A stretch of DNA of 45,003 bases from the NCBI GenBank assembly GCA_002390745.1, contig DGQK01000012.1:299897-344899 (forward strand), written 5' to 3'. Shown piece by piece: positions 1-7,514 of this stretch (positions are counted from its first letter, which is position 1; each line of letters opens with the position of its first letter). The stretch comes from Bacteroidetes bacterium UBA4416 (GTDB taxonomy: Bacteria > Bacteroidota > Bacteroidia > B-17B0 > Aurantibacillaceae). The notes beneath the pieces are model-generated. The model did not search any database. It had not been told where the DNA came from and saw nothing but the letters and a program-made list of their open reading frames with translations. The translations under genes and the position numbers were made by a program.

Positions 1-91
1 ACAAATAAAACCTTGTTATGTTTGGCCGACCCCTGAACTATCTTTTTGTAAAAGTAGATCATTTAATCGATTCAATAAAACTGATATTTTT

Positions 92-99
92 TATATTTG
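92..99 (+). promoter_or_regulatory. -7 promoter box of oxyR
   Basis: TATATTTG matches the Bacteroidota -7 consensus TAnnTTTG and ends 16 bases before the oxyR ATG. I see no clear TTTG -33 element at the expected distance. The box is followed directly by a predicted OxyR half-operator. Confidence 0.5.
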
Positions 100-100
100 T

Positions 101-115
101 ATAGATTTTATCTAT
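101..115 (+). promoter_or_regulatory. Predicted OxyR operator half (ATAG-N7-CTAT)
   Basis: ATAG at 101-104 and CTAT at 112-115 are separated by exactly seven bases. This is one dyad of the ATAG-N7-CTAT-N7-ATAG-N7-CTAT consensus described for E. coli OxyR. The second dyad upstream is not recognisable. The site lies between the -7 box and the start codon, where a bound regulator would block initiation, so negative autoregulation is the inference. Confidence 0.45.
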
Positions 116-1051
116 ATGAACTTTCAACAACTGGAATACATCATTGCTGTACACAAGTTACAAAATTTTGTGAAAGCCTCCGAAGCCTGTTTTGTAACTC
201 AGGCAACGCTTAGCATGATGGTGAAAAAGCTCGAGGACGAGCTTGGCGTCAGGATCTTCGACCGGAGCCGCCAACCCGTGAAAACAACGGCCATCGGCGA
301 AAAGATCGTGGCACAGGCCAGAAAGATCCTGGCGGAGTCTGCGAAACTGAAGGAGCTGATTGATGACGAGAAAGGCATCGTGCATGGGGAACTGCGCATT
401 GGTATTATCCCCACCCTGGCACCTTACCTGCTGCCGCTCTTCCTGAAACATTTTCTCAGGGACTTTCCACTGGTGAAACTCATCATCAATGAATTTACCA
501 CCGATGTGATCCTGCATAAGCTGAAGAGCGGCGACCTCGATGCGGCTATCCTGGCTACACCCCTGCACGAGCATAGTCTGCATGAGCAGGTGCTTTTCTA
601 CGAAAGCTATTACCTGTATGTAGGGAACAGGGAAAAAGGATTCGATAAGCAATTTGTGTTATCCAAAGATATAGACATCAACCGGCTCTGGCTTCTGGAA
701 GAAGGACATTGCATGCGTGCCCAGATCCTGAATTTCTGCTCCCTTAAAAAGCAAAAAGAAGCGGAGGAGCAGTTTCACTACAATGCCGGGAGCATCGAAA
801 CCCTGAAGAATATGGTCGACACCAGTTTCGGAATGACGATCATTCCTGAGCTTGCCACCCATAATATGACCGGCGCACAAAAAAAACGCCTTCGTTCCTT
901 TAAGAATCCGATTCCCGTACGGGAGATCAGCCTGGTTACTCATCGTGAGTTTCTGAAAGTTACGCTCATTCATTCCCTCCGGCAGAGCATCATGGCGGTG
1001 ATCCCGCCTCACATGCTCCAGCATAAGCAAAGCACGGTGCTCGGGATTTAG
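116..1051 (+). CDS. oxyR: OxyR, LysR-family hydrogen peroxide sensor
   Basis: This is a LysR-type regulator of 311 residues, close to the usual 305. Residues 1-60 form the winged helix-turn-helix, and about 90-300 form the two-lobed effector domain. The motif GHCMRAQILNFC puts cysteines at 199 and 208. These are the same numbers as the peroxidatic and resolving cysteines of E. coli OxyR, and they set it apart from other LysR proteins. Oxidation to the 199-208 disulfide should switch transcription of catalase, peroxidase and Dps genes, none of which is visible here. ATG at 116 is chosen because the HTH begins at once. A bidirectional terminator follows at 1151. Confidence 0.9.
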   Translation: MNFQQLEYIIAVHKLQNFVKASEACFVTQATLSMMVKKLEDELGVRIFDRSRQPVKTTAIGEKIVAQARKILAESAKLKELIDDEKGIVHGELRIGIIPTLAPYLLPLFLKHFLRDFPLVKLIINEFTTDVILHKLKSGDLDAAILATPLHEHSLHEQVLFYESYYLYVGNREKGFDKQFVLSKDIDINRLWLLEEGHCMRAQILNFCSLKKQKEAEEQFHYNAGSIETLKNMVDTSFGMTIIPELATHNMTGAQKKRLRSFKNPIPVREISLVTHREFLKVTLIHSLRQSIMAVIPPHMLQHKQSTVLGI

Positions 1052-1069
1052 GCTGTTCTGATTATGTAT

Positions 1070-1127
1070 GGTGGCTTCGAGAGCCTCAGCCACCAACCGC
1101 TGACTGAGGCTCTCGAAGTCAGTGGTT
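1070..1127. repeat. REP-like double-hairpin element, copy 1
   Basis: Two hairpins sit side by side. The first has arms GGTGGC (1070-1075) and GCCACC (1089-1094) around the core TTCGAGAGCCTCA. The second has arms CTGAC (1100-1104) and GTCAG (1118-1122) around the inverted core TGAGGCTCTCGAA. The two cores can also pair with each other. A second copy lies at 37902-37956 with different but still complementary arms. Confidence 0.8.
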
Positions 1128-1150
1128 AAAGATTCGCAATTTTCCTCACA

Positions 1151-1186
1151 AAAAAAGCCGTCACGACTTGTCGTGACGGCTTTTTG
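1151..1186. terminator. Bidirectional rho-independent terminator
   Basis: A perfect 10-bp stem GCCGTCACGA/TCGTGACGGC with loop CTTG has six A bases before it and five T bases after it. It can serve both oxyR on the plus strand and the convergent repeat-protein gene on the minus strand. Confidence 0.85.
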
Positions 1187-1204
1187 CAAGGAATCGGGAT
1201 TCTG

Positions 1205-1582
1205 TTATTTATTGCCTTTCACAATAAACCACCATAAAGCCACATACACAGCTTCAGGTTTAGCACCTTTGATGGCGCTGGTCACATCGCTCATTTTAGC
1301 AATGGTGCTGTTGCTGGAATTGCGGATGTCGTTGCCGTCTACTTTCAGCACAGCCGAATTGCTGGAGTTTCGGATCGTTTTTCCGTCGCTGTCGACATGC
1401 CCTACCGAGCTGTTGCTGGAATTGCGGATGGTTTTCCCATCGCTGTCGATGCGCCCTACAGAAGAGTTGCTGGAGTTACGGATCGTTTTTCCGTCGCTAT
1501 CCATGCTGTATTGCGCAGAGGCGATACTGGAAATAAAGGTAAAAGCCACGACGGCTAAGCTTGTTTTGAAAGATGTTTTCAT
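1205..1582 (-). CDS. Small secreted repeat protein, probable 5-fold beta-flower family
   Basis: The protein has 125 residues starting at ATG 1582, where a signal peptide begins (hydrophobic 7-20, probable cleavage near ASA-Q at 23-24). An upstream in-frame start would put 17 polar residues before the signal and is rejected. Residues 28-81 hold three 18-residue repeats with the core DSDGKTIRNSSNSSVG, and 82-97 hold a fourth, degenerate unit (DGNDIRNSSNSTIAKM). Short DG-x-I-RNSS-x-VG repeats with an aromatic C-terminal strand recall the 5-fold beta-flower proteins of Bacteroidota. That match is from memory of the family and not from a search. The function is unknown. Confidence 0.8.
   Translation of the reverse strand: MKTSFKTSLAVVAFTFISSIASAQYSMDSDGKTIRNSSNSSVGRIDSDGKTIRNSSNSSVGHVDSDGKTIRNSSNSAVLKVDGNDIRNSSNSTIAKMSDVTSAIKGAKPEAVYVALWWFIVKGNK
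1292..1501 (-). repeat. 54-bp tandem coding repeats (about 4 units)
   Basis: The DNA encoding residues 28-97 of the secreted repeat protein is built from 54-bp units. Three are near-identical at the protein level, and one is shortened to 16 residues. The units differ at synonymous positions, so they are not a very recent expansion. Confidence 0.75.
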
Positions 1583-1722
1583 GTGTTTTTTGTTTTTTAA
1601 AGTTGCAACTAAAGTAAGAATTTTGCCCGACAAACAAGCATATAGGGAGGGTCATTGTTGCAATGTCCGCATTCTTGTGGTGTCAGTATTGAGGCATTCA
1701 GCAGCAGAAAGGCATTGAGCCA

Positions 1723-3225
1723 TCAAAGGGTGTTTATTTTCAGCGTATAGCCCGTGTTTCCGGGATCGCTGACAAAGCTGATGAAGCGCTTTTCCAGGAC
1801 GAACAGGTTCGAAGCCTGGTTTTTAACTGTGCTGAACAAGGGCCTGGCCTCCGCACCTTTTTTGCCGTTCGCAACCAGCATGTAAGTCCTCTGTCCGCTC
1901 AGGATATTTACGCTGCGAAGGATGAGGAGAGGCGCATTGTTTGCATCCAGGCCGCTGTAGAGCAGGACCGGGTTGCGTGGTGTGGCATATTCAAACTGAT
2001 CATAATCGGAAACCGAGTTCAGGAAAATCCTGCCGTAGGTATTGCCTGGTGTTGTGCCGATAAGGTTGGGTATAAGCCTGGGAAGTGGATATACCGTTGC
2101 TGTGCTGACGCTATAGCCCTCTTCGGCAGGGGCCAGCTTCATCTGCCAGGAGCTGTAGTAGCTCATGACATTGGCTTGTTTTTGTTCGTAAAGGTCTCCG
2201 CGGATCACCAGGTGTTTATCGCCCTGCATTCCCAATTCCCCGATCCTGAAATGCAGGGGCGTTCCCCCTGTTCCGGCTTTTGCGCCGGCCAGGGGTAGGG
2301 GCAGGGCTTTTTCGAAACGGGAGGTGACTTCTCCGAGGCTGTCGATATGCAGCACAAACAACTGGTGCGATGCAGAAAGCATTTTAAAATCTGCCGTGGC
2401 TTTTTTGAAGTCGATCATGGCGGAGGGATAAATGCTGCCGGCCACATCAAGGCTTTTGTCTTCCGGATGGTAAAGGGCTGCGGAGTACAGGTAATGCCTG
2501 TTGTCGCCCTTAGGCCCCAGTTTCGTGCCTTTGATCAATGCGCCGCTGCGGGCATTCACACGCAAAATCCATTGTCCTTTTTTTAAGCCGTCGATTACAT
2601 GCGCATAAAGAATAACCTGTGCCGAATCAGCTGCAATAATGCTGGCCCGCTGAATATGACTGCGTTCAAAAGCATACTGCCATTTTGTACTGTATTCAAA
2701 AGGCCTGTCCATCGCTTTCAGGTCGTAGCGCGACAGGTAAAATTGTTTTCCCGTGCTGTCTCCGGTGGTGGAAATCACATACAGGCTCTGCCTGTAGCGG
2801 TAGTTCCCGTCCTCAAAAGCTGTGATCGAATTGATATGGTTGGCATCAACATCATGGGCTGTACAAATCGTTTTTAAAGTGCTGTCGAGCCGGCATAAGG
2901 ATACCCTGTTCTTTTGATCGGCCAGCTGGAAATAAAAGTTGAGCACATCGTGCAGGGTGTCGCTGCTGATATCGAGGTATTGCCCCTCGGTATGCCTGCC
3001 GAGGTCGAATTCAGCACTGTCTTTGGGCATTAAAAGGCTGTTGTAGGAAAAGCAGCGGAACAGCAGGCGCTCCTGACGCTGCTCATAGCCATACACGTAT
3101 ACCCGTTGCTTATACACACAGGCATTGGTGCGAAGCAGTGCGCGCCGGATACTTTGGCCCGGTGCCGTAACCGTCAATGCAACAAACGCTGCGGCGATGA
3201 TAAGTCTATTGCCCATTGCCTGCAA
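1723..3225 (-). CDS. Secreted protein of unknown function, 500 residues
   Basis: I do not recognise this protein. It starts with a short signal peptide (hydrophobic 8-20, small residues before Q24), so it should be exported. ATG at residue 4 is an equally good start. The remainder is rich in alternating hydrophobic and polar residues with many aromatics. It has no transmembrane segment and looks all-beta, as in a propeller or lectin-like protein. No catalytic motif is visible. It lies downstream of the VOC gene on the same strand, 57 bases away, and could be co-transcribed with it. Confidence 0.75.
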   Translation of the reverse strand: MQAMGNRLIIAAAFVALTVTAPGQSIRRALLRTNACVYKQRVYVYGYEQRQERLLFRCFSYNSLLMPKDSAEFDLGRHTEGQYLDISSDTLHDVLNFYFQLADQKNRVSLCRLDSTLKTICTAHDVDANHINSITAFEDGNYRYRQSLYVISTTGDSTGKQFYLSRYDLKAMDRPFEYSTKWQYAFERSHIQRASIIAADSAQVILYAHVIDGLKKGQWILRVNARSGALIKGTKLGPKGDNRHYLYSAALYHPEDKSLDVAGSIYPSAMIDFKKATADFKMLSASHQLFVLHIDSLGEVTSRFEKALPLPLAGAKAGTGGTPLHFRIGELGMQGDKHLVIRGDLYEQKQANVMSYYSSWQMKLAPAEEGYSVSTATVYPLPRLIPNLIGTTPGNTYGRIFLNSVSDYDQFEYATPRNPVLLYSGLDANNAPLLILRSVNILSGQRTYMLVANGKKGAEARPLFSTVKNQASNLFVLEKRFISFVSDPGNTGYTLKINTL

Positions 3226-3282
3226 ATATAGTCAAGAATCTGATTGGTGCAGGATACGGTGTTGCAGAGTTCGTTCCGTTAA

Positions 3283-3639
3283 TCAAATGGTCTGTCCGAA
3301 AGTTAGTAAATTATTGTCCGGGTCGAGTAGCGAAAACTCTTTCTGTCCCCATGGCTTTGTTTGCAGGTGGCCCGAAGGATGAATCGGTATGCCCTGGTTG
3401 ATCATCCACTGGTACAAGGCTTCGATGTTATCAGTCCGGATGTACACCTGCCCATAGTTTTCAGCAGGATCGAGCGCTTTGAACTCAAAGAAATGAATCT
3501 GAACCCGGTCTTTTTCTACCATGAGGTAGCCTTCAGTATCGGCACTTCCAAATTCTGTGAAGCCCAGGGTGGTGATGTAGTACCTCCTGGTAAGGGCTTT
3601 GTCGCGCATGGGTAGTTTCGGATGGATTTCTGTCAGCAT
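3283..3639 (-). CDS. VOC-superfamily protein (glyoxalase / bleomycin-resistance type)
   Basis: The protein has 118 residues from ATG 3639, beginning MLTEIHPKLPMRD, which is the usual first strand of single-unit VOC proteins. The open frame runs 18 codons further upstream to the stop of the Crp gene, but that extension is basic and unlike the family. The sequence shows the paired beta-alpha-beta-beta-beta pattern. Histidine and glutamate appear in QIHFFEF, and the C-terminal LLDPDNNLLTFGQ motif is typical. Such proteins bind bleomycin-like drugs or act as metal-dependent lyases or dioxygenases, and the substrate cannot be read from sequence. The Crp-family gene is 54 bases upstream, so a two-gene operon is likely. 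Confidence 0.85.
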   Translation of the reverse strand: MLTEIHPKLPMRDKALTRRYYITTLGFTEFGSADTEGYLMVEKDRVQIHFFEFKALDPAENYGQVYIRTDNIEALYQWMINQGIPIHPSGHLQTKPWGQKEFSLLDPDNNLLTFGQTI

Positions 3640-3693
3640 GTTTTTTTTGAAGCAAAGGTGTCGTTTATTTTCGGTTATCCCGCTTGATTGCAA

Positions 3694-4272
3694 TCAAGAA
3701 AATGAGCCGATCCTGGCCCTTACCCTGCTGAGGGTTTCGGGTGTCATGCCCAGGTATGAGGCTATTTGCATTTGTGGAAAGCGATTGATCCATTGGGGAT
3801 GTTTCTTTAAGAGCTCCTGGTACCTTTCGTCCGGACTTTTGGAATAAAGACTCGAGAGATGCGCTGAAGAAATACTGAAACCCGCAATCAGGGCATTGAG
3901 CATACGGAAACAGGGGTGGGTATCCATCAGCCGGTGAATATCTGTTAAGCTTATCGAGGCGATCTCCGAATCTTCGGTGGCGATGATCACATGTTGAGAA
4001 GGCTGTTGCGTCAGAAGGCTTTCAGGATCAGCTACCCAATCCCCCTCTGTAAAGAAGTTCATTGTCAGTTCAGCCTCGCCGCTGTTGCGGAAAACACGCA
4101 GGCTGCCGCTTTGTATAAAGCTGATGTCGCTGCATATCTGACCTTCCTGTAAAAGAATGCCTTTCTTTTTAAGCTTCCTGTAGTTTAGTTTGCTGGTAAA
4201 GAGATGAAGTTCCTCATTGGAAAAATGGTAAATTCCCGAAAGCGATTGTTTGATGTCGAAGCTGCTTGTCAT
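3694..4272 (-). CDS. Crp/Fnr-family transcription regulator
   Basis: The protein has 192 residues from ATG 4272 (MTSSFDIKQ), the usual length of Bacteroidota members. ATG 4323 and 4311 would add 17 or 13 residues. Residues about 15-120 form the cyclic-nucleotide-binding jelly roll, including KGILLQEGQICSDISFIQSG. The C-terminus has a short helix-turn-helix, FPQMQIASYLGMTPETLSRV, that would contact DNA. The phosphate-binding cassette arginine of true cAMP receptors is not evident, so the ligand may be absent or different. It is divergent from the peptidase gene at 4404 with a short shared upstream region. Confidence 0.85.
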   Translation of the reverse strand: MTSSFDIKQSLSGIYHFSNEELHLFTSKLNYRKLKKKGILLQEGQICSDISFIQSGSLRVFRNSGEAELTMNFFTEGDWVADPESLLTQQPSQHVIIATEDSEIASISLTDIHRLMDTHPCFRMLNALIAGFSISSAHLSSLYSKSPDERYQELLKKHPQWINRFPQMQIASYLGMTPETLSRVRARIGSFS

Positions 4273-4403
4273 ACCCGGAGTCCTTTGCAATAAAATTACA
4301 TTTTTTTCCATGCAGGTAGGCATAGTTTGCCGGGTAAATGATCATAGAAATACCTTGGAAAACAGGTTTAAAAATACTATTCTTGTACAACTAAAATACA
4401 CAC

Positions 4404-6497
4404 ATGGACTCAACAAAACTTTTTATTCTTCCGCTTACTGCCATGCTTGCATTGAGCAACGCAGGCTCGGCACAGGTCAGCGCCGATGAGGCAAACAACA
4501 AGCTTAAAAAAAATTCCGCTATGGCTGATAAACCTAAAGCATTTGATTATGTCAGCGAGCAGTTCGCCGACCTGCGCATCCTGCGCTACGAAATACCGGG
4601 CTTCGACCAGCTGACTCTGAAACAAAAAGAGTTGCTGTATTACCTGTCGGAGGCTGCCTTGTGTGGGCGCGATATTGCCTGGGACCAGAATTACAAATAC
4701 AATCTGACGATTCGTAAAACCATTGACGCCATCGTCAACAGCTACAAGGGCGATGTGAACGCGGCAAACTATAAGAAATTCCTGGTGTATGCCAAGCGCG
4801 TTTGGTTCAGCCGCGGAATCCACCATCACTATAGCAGCGACAAGATCCTGCCCGAATTTTCCGAAGGCTATTTTTCGGAGCTGGTAAATGCAGTAGACAT
4901 CAAATCACTACCCGTGAGAGGAGGAGAAACCAAAAAAGACTTTATTGCACGCCTCACGCCCATCATCTTCGATCCGAAGATCGCTTCTAAAAAAGTGAAC
5001 CTTGATCCCAGTAAAGACCTGGTGACAAATTCTGCGGTTAACTTCTACGAAGGCGTAAACCAACAGGAAGCCATTGCCTTTTATGAAAAACTGACGGATA
5101 GGAACAGCAAAACACCTGTGATGCTTGGCCTGAACAGCAAACTGGTAAAGGAAAACGGTGAATTGGTAGAGAAAACATGGAAAGTCGGCGGCATGTATAC
5201 GCAGGCTATTGAGAAGATCGTATACTGGCTGGAAAAGGCAGTAACAGTGGCAGAGAACGCCGAACAGAAAGAAGCCCTGCAAAAGCTGATCATATTTTAT
5301 AGAAGCGGATCCTTAAAAGATTTTGATGAGTACAACATCGCCTGGGTCAAGGATTCAAACAGCGCTATCGACGTGGTGAACGGCTTTATCGAAGTATACG
5401 AGGACCCATTGGGCAAAAAAGGCTCTTTCGAATCGGTGGTTTCCGTGAAAGACTTTGAAGCCTCGAAACGCATTGCTACCATTGGAGCCAATGCGCAATG
5501 GTTCGAGGACAATTCAACCCTGTTTCCTGAGCATAAAAAGAAAAATGTAAAAGGGATTTCTGCCAAGGTGATCAACGCGGTGATGGAAAGCGGAGATGCA
5601 GCGCCCAGCACCCCGATTGGGATTAACCTTCCGAACAACGAATGGATCAGGGAAACACACGGTTCCAAATCCGTGAACCTTGGAAATATTGTGGAAGCCT
5701 ACGATCAGGCGGCAGGTGGCAGCGTGGTCAATGAGTTTTATTACAACGATGCGATCCGGAAAAATGTACTGGCCTATGCGGGCCTGGCGGATAAGCTTCA
5801 CACGGATATGCACGAAGTGATCGGCCATGCGAGCGGGCAGATAGAAAACGGTGTCGGGCAGCCGCATGAAACGCTGAAAAATTATGCTTCTGCCTTAGAG
5901 GAAGGAAGAGCCGACCTGGTAGCGCTGTACTATTTAATGGATCAGAAGCTCGTGGACTTAGGAGTGATGCCTTCTCTGGACTATGGCAAGGCTGCCTACG
6001 ACGAATACATCACCAAAGGACTGATGGTGCAGCTCTCCCGTTTGAAGCTGGGGGACAACATCGAGGAAGCGCATATGCGCAACCGCCAGATGGTAGCCGC
6101 CTGGGTGTATGAAAAAGGCAAAGCAGGAAATGTGATCGAGAAAAAAGTGGAAAAAGGCAAAACCTATTTCGTGGTGAACGATTACCTGAAACTGCGCTCC
6201 TTGTTTGGCGACCTGCTGAAAGAGATCCAGCGTATCAAATCGCAGGGCGATTACAAAGCCGGCCGCGACCTGATCGAGAATTACGGTGTGAAAGTGGATC
6301 CTGCCTTGCACAAGGAAGTGCTGGAACGTTATAAAAAGCTGGGCATGGCGCCTTACCAGGGTTTCATCCAGCCTAAGCTGATTCCTGTAATGGTAGAAGG
6401 GAAAATCACTGATGTGAAAGTAGAATACCCAACCAATTTCATGAACCAGATGCTGGAGTACAGCAAAAACTACAGCTACCTGCCGGTAGAGAATTGA
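4404..6497 (+). CDS. Dipeptidyl peptidase III (M49 zinc peptidase), exported
   Basis: The 697-residue length is close to the about 675 of Bacteroides DPP III. The M49 zinc signature HEVIGH is at residues 470-475. The second motif EEGRAD is at 499-504, a spacing of 29 that fits bacterial members. The family cuts dipeptides from the N-terminus of short peptides. Residues 1-23 form a signal peptide ending GSAQ. Most DPP III enzymes are cytosolic, so this one probably works in the periplasm in peptide scavenging. ATG 4404 is chosen because it opens the signal peptide. A strong terminator follows at 6518. Confidence 0.93.
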   Translation: MDSTKLFILPLTAMLALSNAGSAQVSADEANNKLKKNSAMADKPKAFDYVSEQFADLRILRYEIPGFDQLTLKQKELLYYLSEAALCGRDIAWDQNYKYNLTIRKTIDAIVNSYKGDVNAANYKKFLVYAKRVWFSRGIHHHYSSDKILPEFSEGYFSELVNAVDIKSLPVRGGETKKDFIARLTPIIFDPKIASKKVNLDPSKDLVTNSAVNFYEGVNQQEAIAFYEKLTDRNSKTPVMLGLNSKLVKENGELVEKTWKVGGMYTQAIEKIVYWLEKAVTVAENAEQKEALQKLIIFYRSGSLKDFDEYNIAWVKDSNSAIDVVNGFIEVYEDPLGKKGSFESVVSVKDFEASKRIATIGANAQWFEDNSTLFPEHKKKNVKGISAKVINAVMESGDAAPSTPIGINLPNNEWIRETHGSKSVNLGNIVEAYDQAAGGSVVNEFYYNDAIRKNVLAYAGLADKLHTDMHEVIGHASGQIENGVGQPHETLKNYASALEEGRADLVALYYLMDQKLVDLGVMPSLDYGKAAYDEYITKGLMVQLSRLKLGDNIEEAHMRNRQMVAAWVYEKGKAGNVIEKKVEKGKTYFVVNDYLKLRSLFGDLLKEIQRIKSQGDYKAGRDLIENYGVKVDPALHKEVLERYKKLGMAPYQGFIQPKLIPVMVEGKITDVKVEYPTNFMNQMLEYSKNYSYLPVEN

Positions 6498-6517
6498 TCC
6501 GGATGGATGTCATAAAG

Positions 6518-6550
6518 AAGAGGATGATGCGAATCATCCTCTTTTTTTTT
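6518..6550 (+). terminator. Rho-independent terminator of the DPP III gene
   Basis: A perfect 11-bp stem AAGAGGATGAT/ATCATCCTCTT with loop GCGA is followed by a run of T. It begins 21 bases after the DPP III stop codon. Confidence 0.9.
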
Positions 6551-6574
6551 GCCCTTGCTGGTATTCCCGCTTTT

Positions 6575-6769
6575 GCCTTTGTTGGTGTTCTCATCAACAA
6601 GGGTTGCTGTTGGTGAGAACACCAACAGTGGCCAGAGATGTGTCAACGGATCGTCGTTGAGAGAAACGTTTTTTTTGCCCTTGTTGGTGTTCTCATCAAC
6701 AAGGGTTGCTGTTGGTGAGAACACCAACAGTGGCAGAGAGATGTGTCAACGGATCGTCGTTGAGCGAAC
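6575..6769. repeat. Tandem duplicate of a two-hairpin repeat unit
   Basis: Two near-identical copies (about 6575-6667 and 6677-6769, offset 102) each hold two hairpins. The first is a long stem with arms near GTTGGTGTTCTCATCAACA and TGTTGGTGAGAACACCAAC, with one mismatch. The second is TCAACG-N6-CGTTGA. Reading frames across it are artefacts of the repeat. No transposase or coding remnant is visible, so it looks like a REP or MITE-type non-coding repeat. Confidence 0.8.
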
Positions 6770-6805
6770 TTCAACGCGGTGGCTGAGGGAAGTAGAAGCC
6801 ACAAG

Positions 6806-6904
6806 CTATTCTCTCACCAGCTTCCCTGTTCTCATCAGGCCAGGGCTTTGCGACTGTATAGCCGCCGCCAGAAGAGCCAATAAGGCGAAGTAACATGTTT
6901 TCAT
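6806..6904 (-). CDS. Possible 32-residue exported peptide or decayed gene start
   Basis: ATG at 6904 opens a 32-codon frame that looks like a signal peptide: a lysine at position 2, a hydrophobic stretch at 5-16 (FALLALLAAAI), then QSQSPGLMRTGKLVRE and a stop. The upstream sequence contains TAACTTTA, a poor match to the -7 box. It may encode a tiny secreted peptide or be the surviving 5' end of a lost exported protein. No domain can be assigned. Confidence 0.3.
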   Translation of the reverse strand: MKTCYFALLALLAAAIQSQSPGLMRTGKLVRE

Positions 6905-6998
6905 CGTTCCTGTTATTAAGAAGCGTATCCTAAAGTTATGCCATTAAAAGACAGCCTGATGCGATGACATGCCCGGAAAATGAAAAAGGTCGGGATGC

Positions 6999-7499
6999 TT
7001 ACTTTCCAAGCATTTCACGGAAGCTTTCCTTGCCTATAGGCAGTTTTTTGAGATTGCTGATCAGGAGAAAGGCCCTGTCGATCCGTAGCTGTGGGTTTTT
7101 CACGGTAGCCACATAATTGAGGATGTAGCGTCTTTTCCCTGGCGTCAGTAGCTCGAAGCGCTTTTTTCCCTCTGCATCCTGCCTGAACAATTCTGCCAGC
7201 TCTTCCGGAACCTCCACGCCATATTCGCTGTTATCCTCGCTCAGGGTCACCTGCACCGTGTCGCCATAGCTGGCGCCCGCTTCTTTCATGCGCTTGCTGT
7301 TGATGCTGATGTAAGCTTTCCCTTCACCAAGAGCCATCAGCCCGCATTGGAAGCGAACCGTGTGATTCACCTCGCAAAAGAGGCGTGCTTTGGCAGTAAA
7401 GCCGCCAAGCTTCTTCACGACGTTTACCGGGATCTCCAGGTAAAAGGTTTTCAGGTAATCCAGCTTATCGATATGGGTTTGAAAGGAAACCGGTTTCAT
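6999..7499 (-). CDS. DUF1905 / YdeI-OmpD-associated family protein
   Basis: The protein has 166 residues and two parts. Residues 1-100 match the DUF1905 beta-barrel pattern (IPVNVVKKLGG, then GLMALGEGKAYISINSKRMKEAGASYGDTVQVTL). Residues 105-166 match the C-terminal YdeI/OmdA helical part, with LTPGKRRYILNYVATVKNPQLRIDRA. Family members have been linked to bacteriocin or stress protection, but no biochemical role is established. It starts 15 bases downstream of the flavin-reductase-like gene on the same strand, so the two form an operon. Confidence 0.85.
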   Translation of the reverse strand: MKPVSFQTHIDKLDYLKTFYLEIPVNVVKKLGGFTAKARLFCEVNHTVRFQCGLMALGEGKAYISINSKRMKEAGASYGDTVQVTLSEDNSEYGVEVPEELAELFRQDAEGKKRFELLTPGKRRYILNYVATVKNPQLRIDRAFLLISNLKKLPIGKESFREMLGK

Positions 7500-7514
7500 G
7501 ATGCATCGTTTTTG

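Noticed and set aside
6476..6727. An open frame on the minus strand through the 102-bp repeats
   Set aside because: The translation only repeats TATLVDENTNKGK-type words from the DNA repeat and covers the terminator, so it is not a gene.
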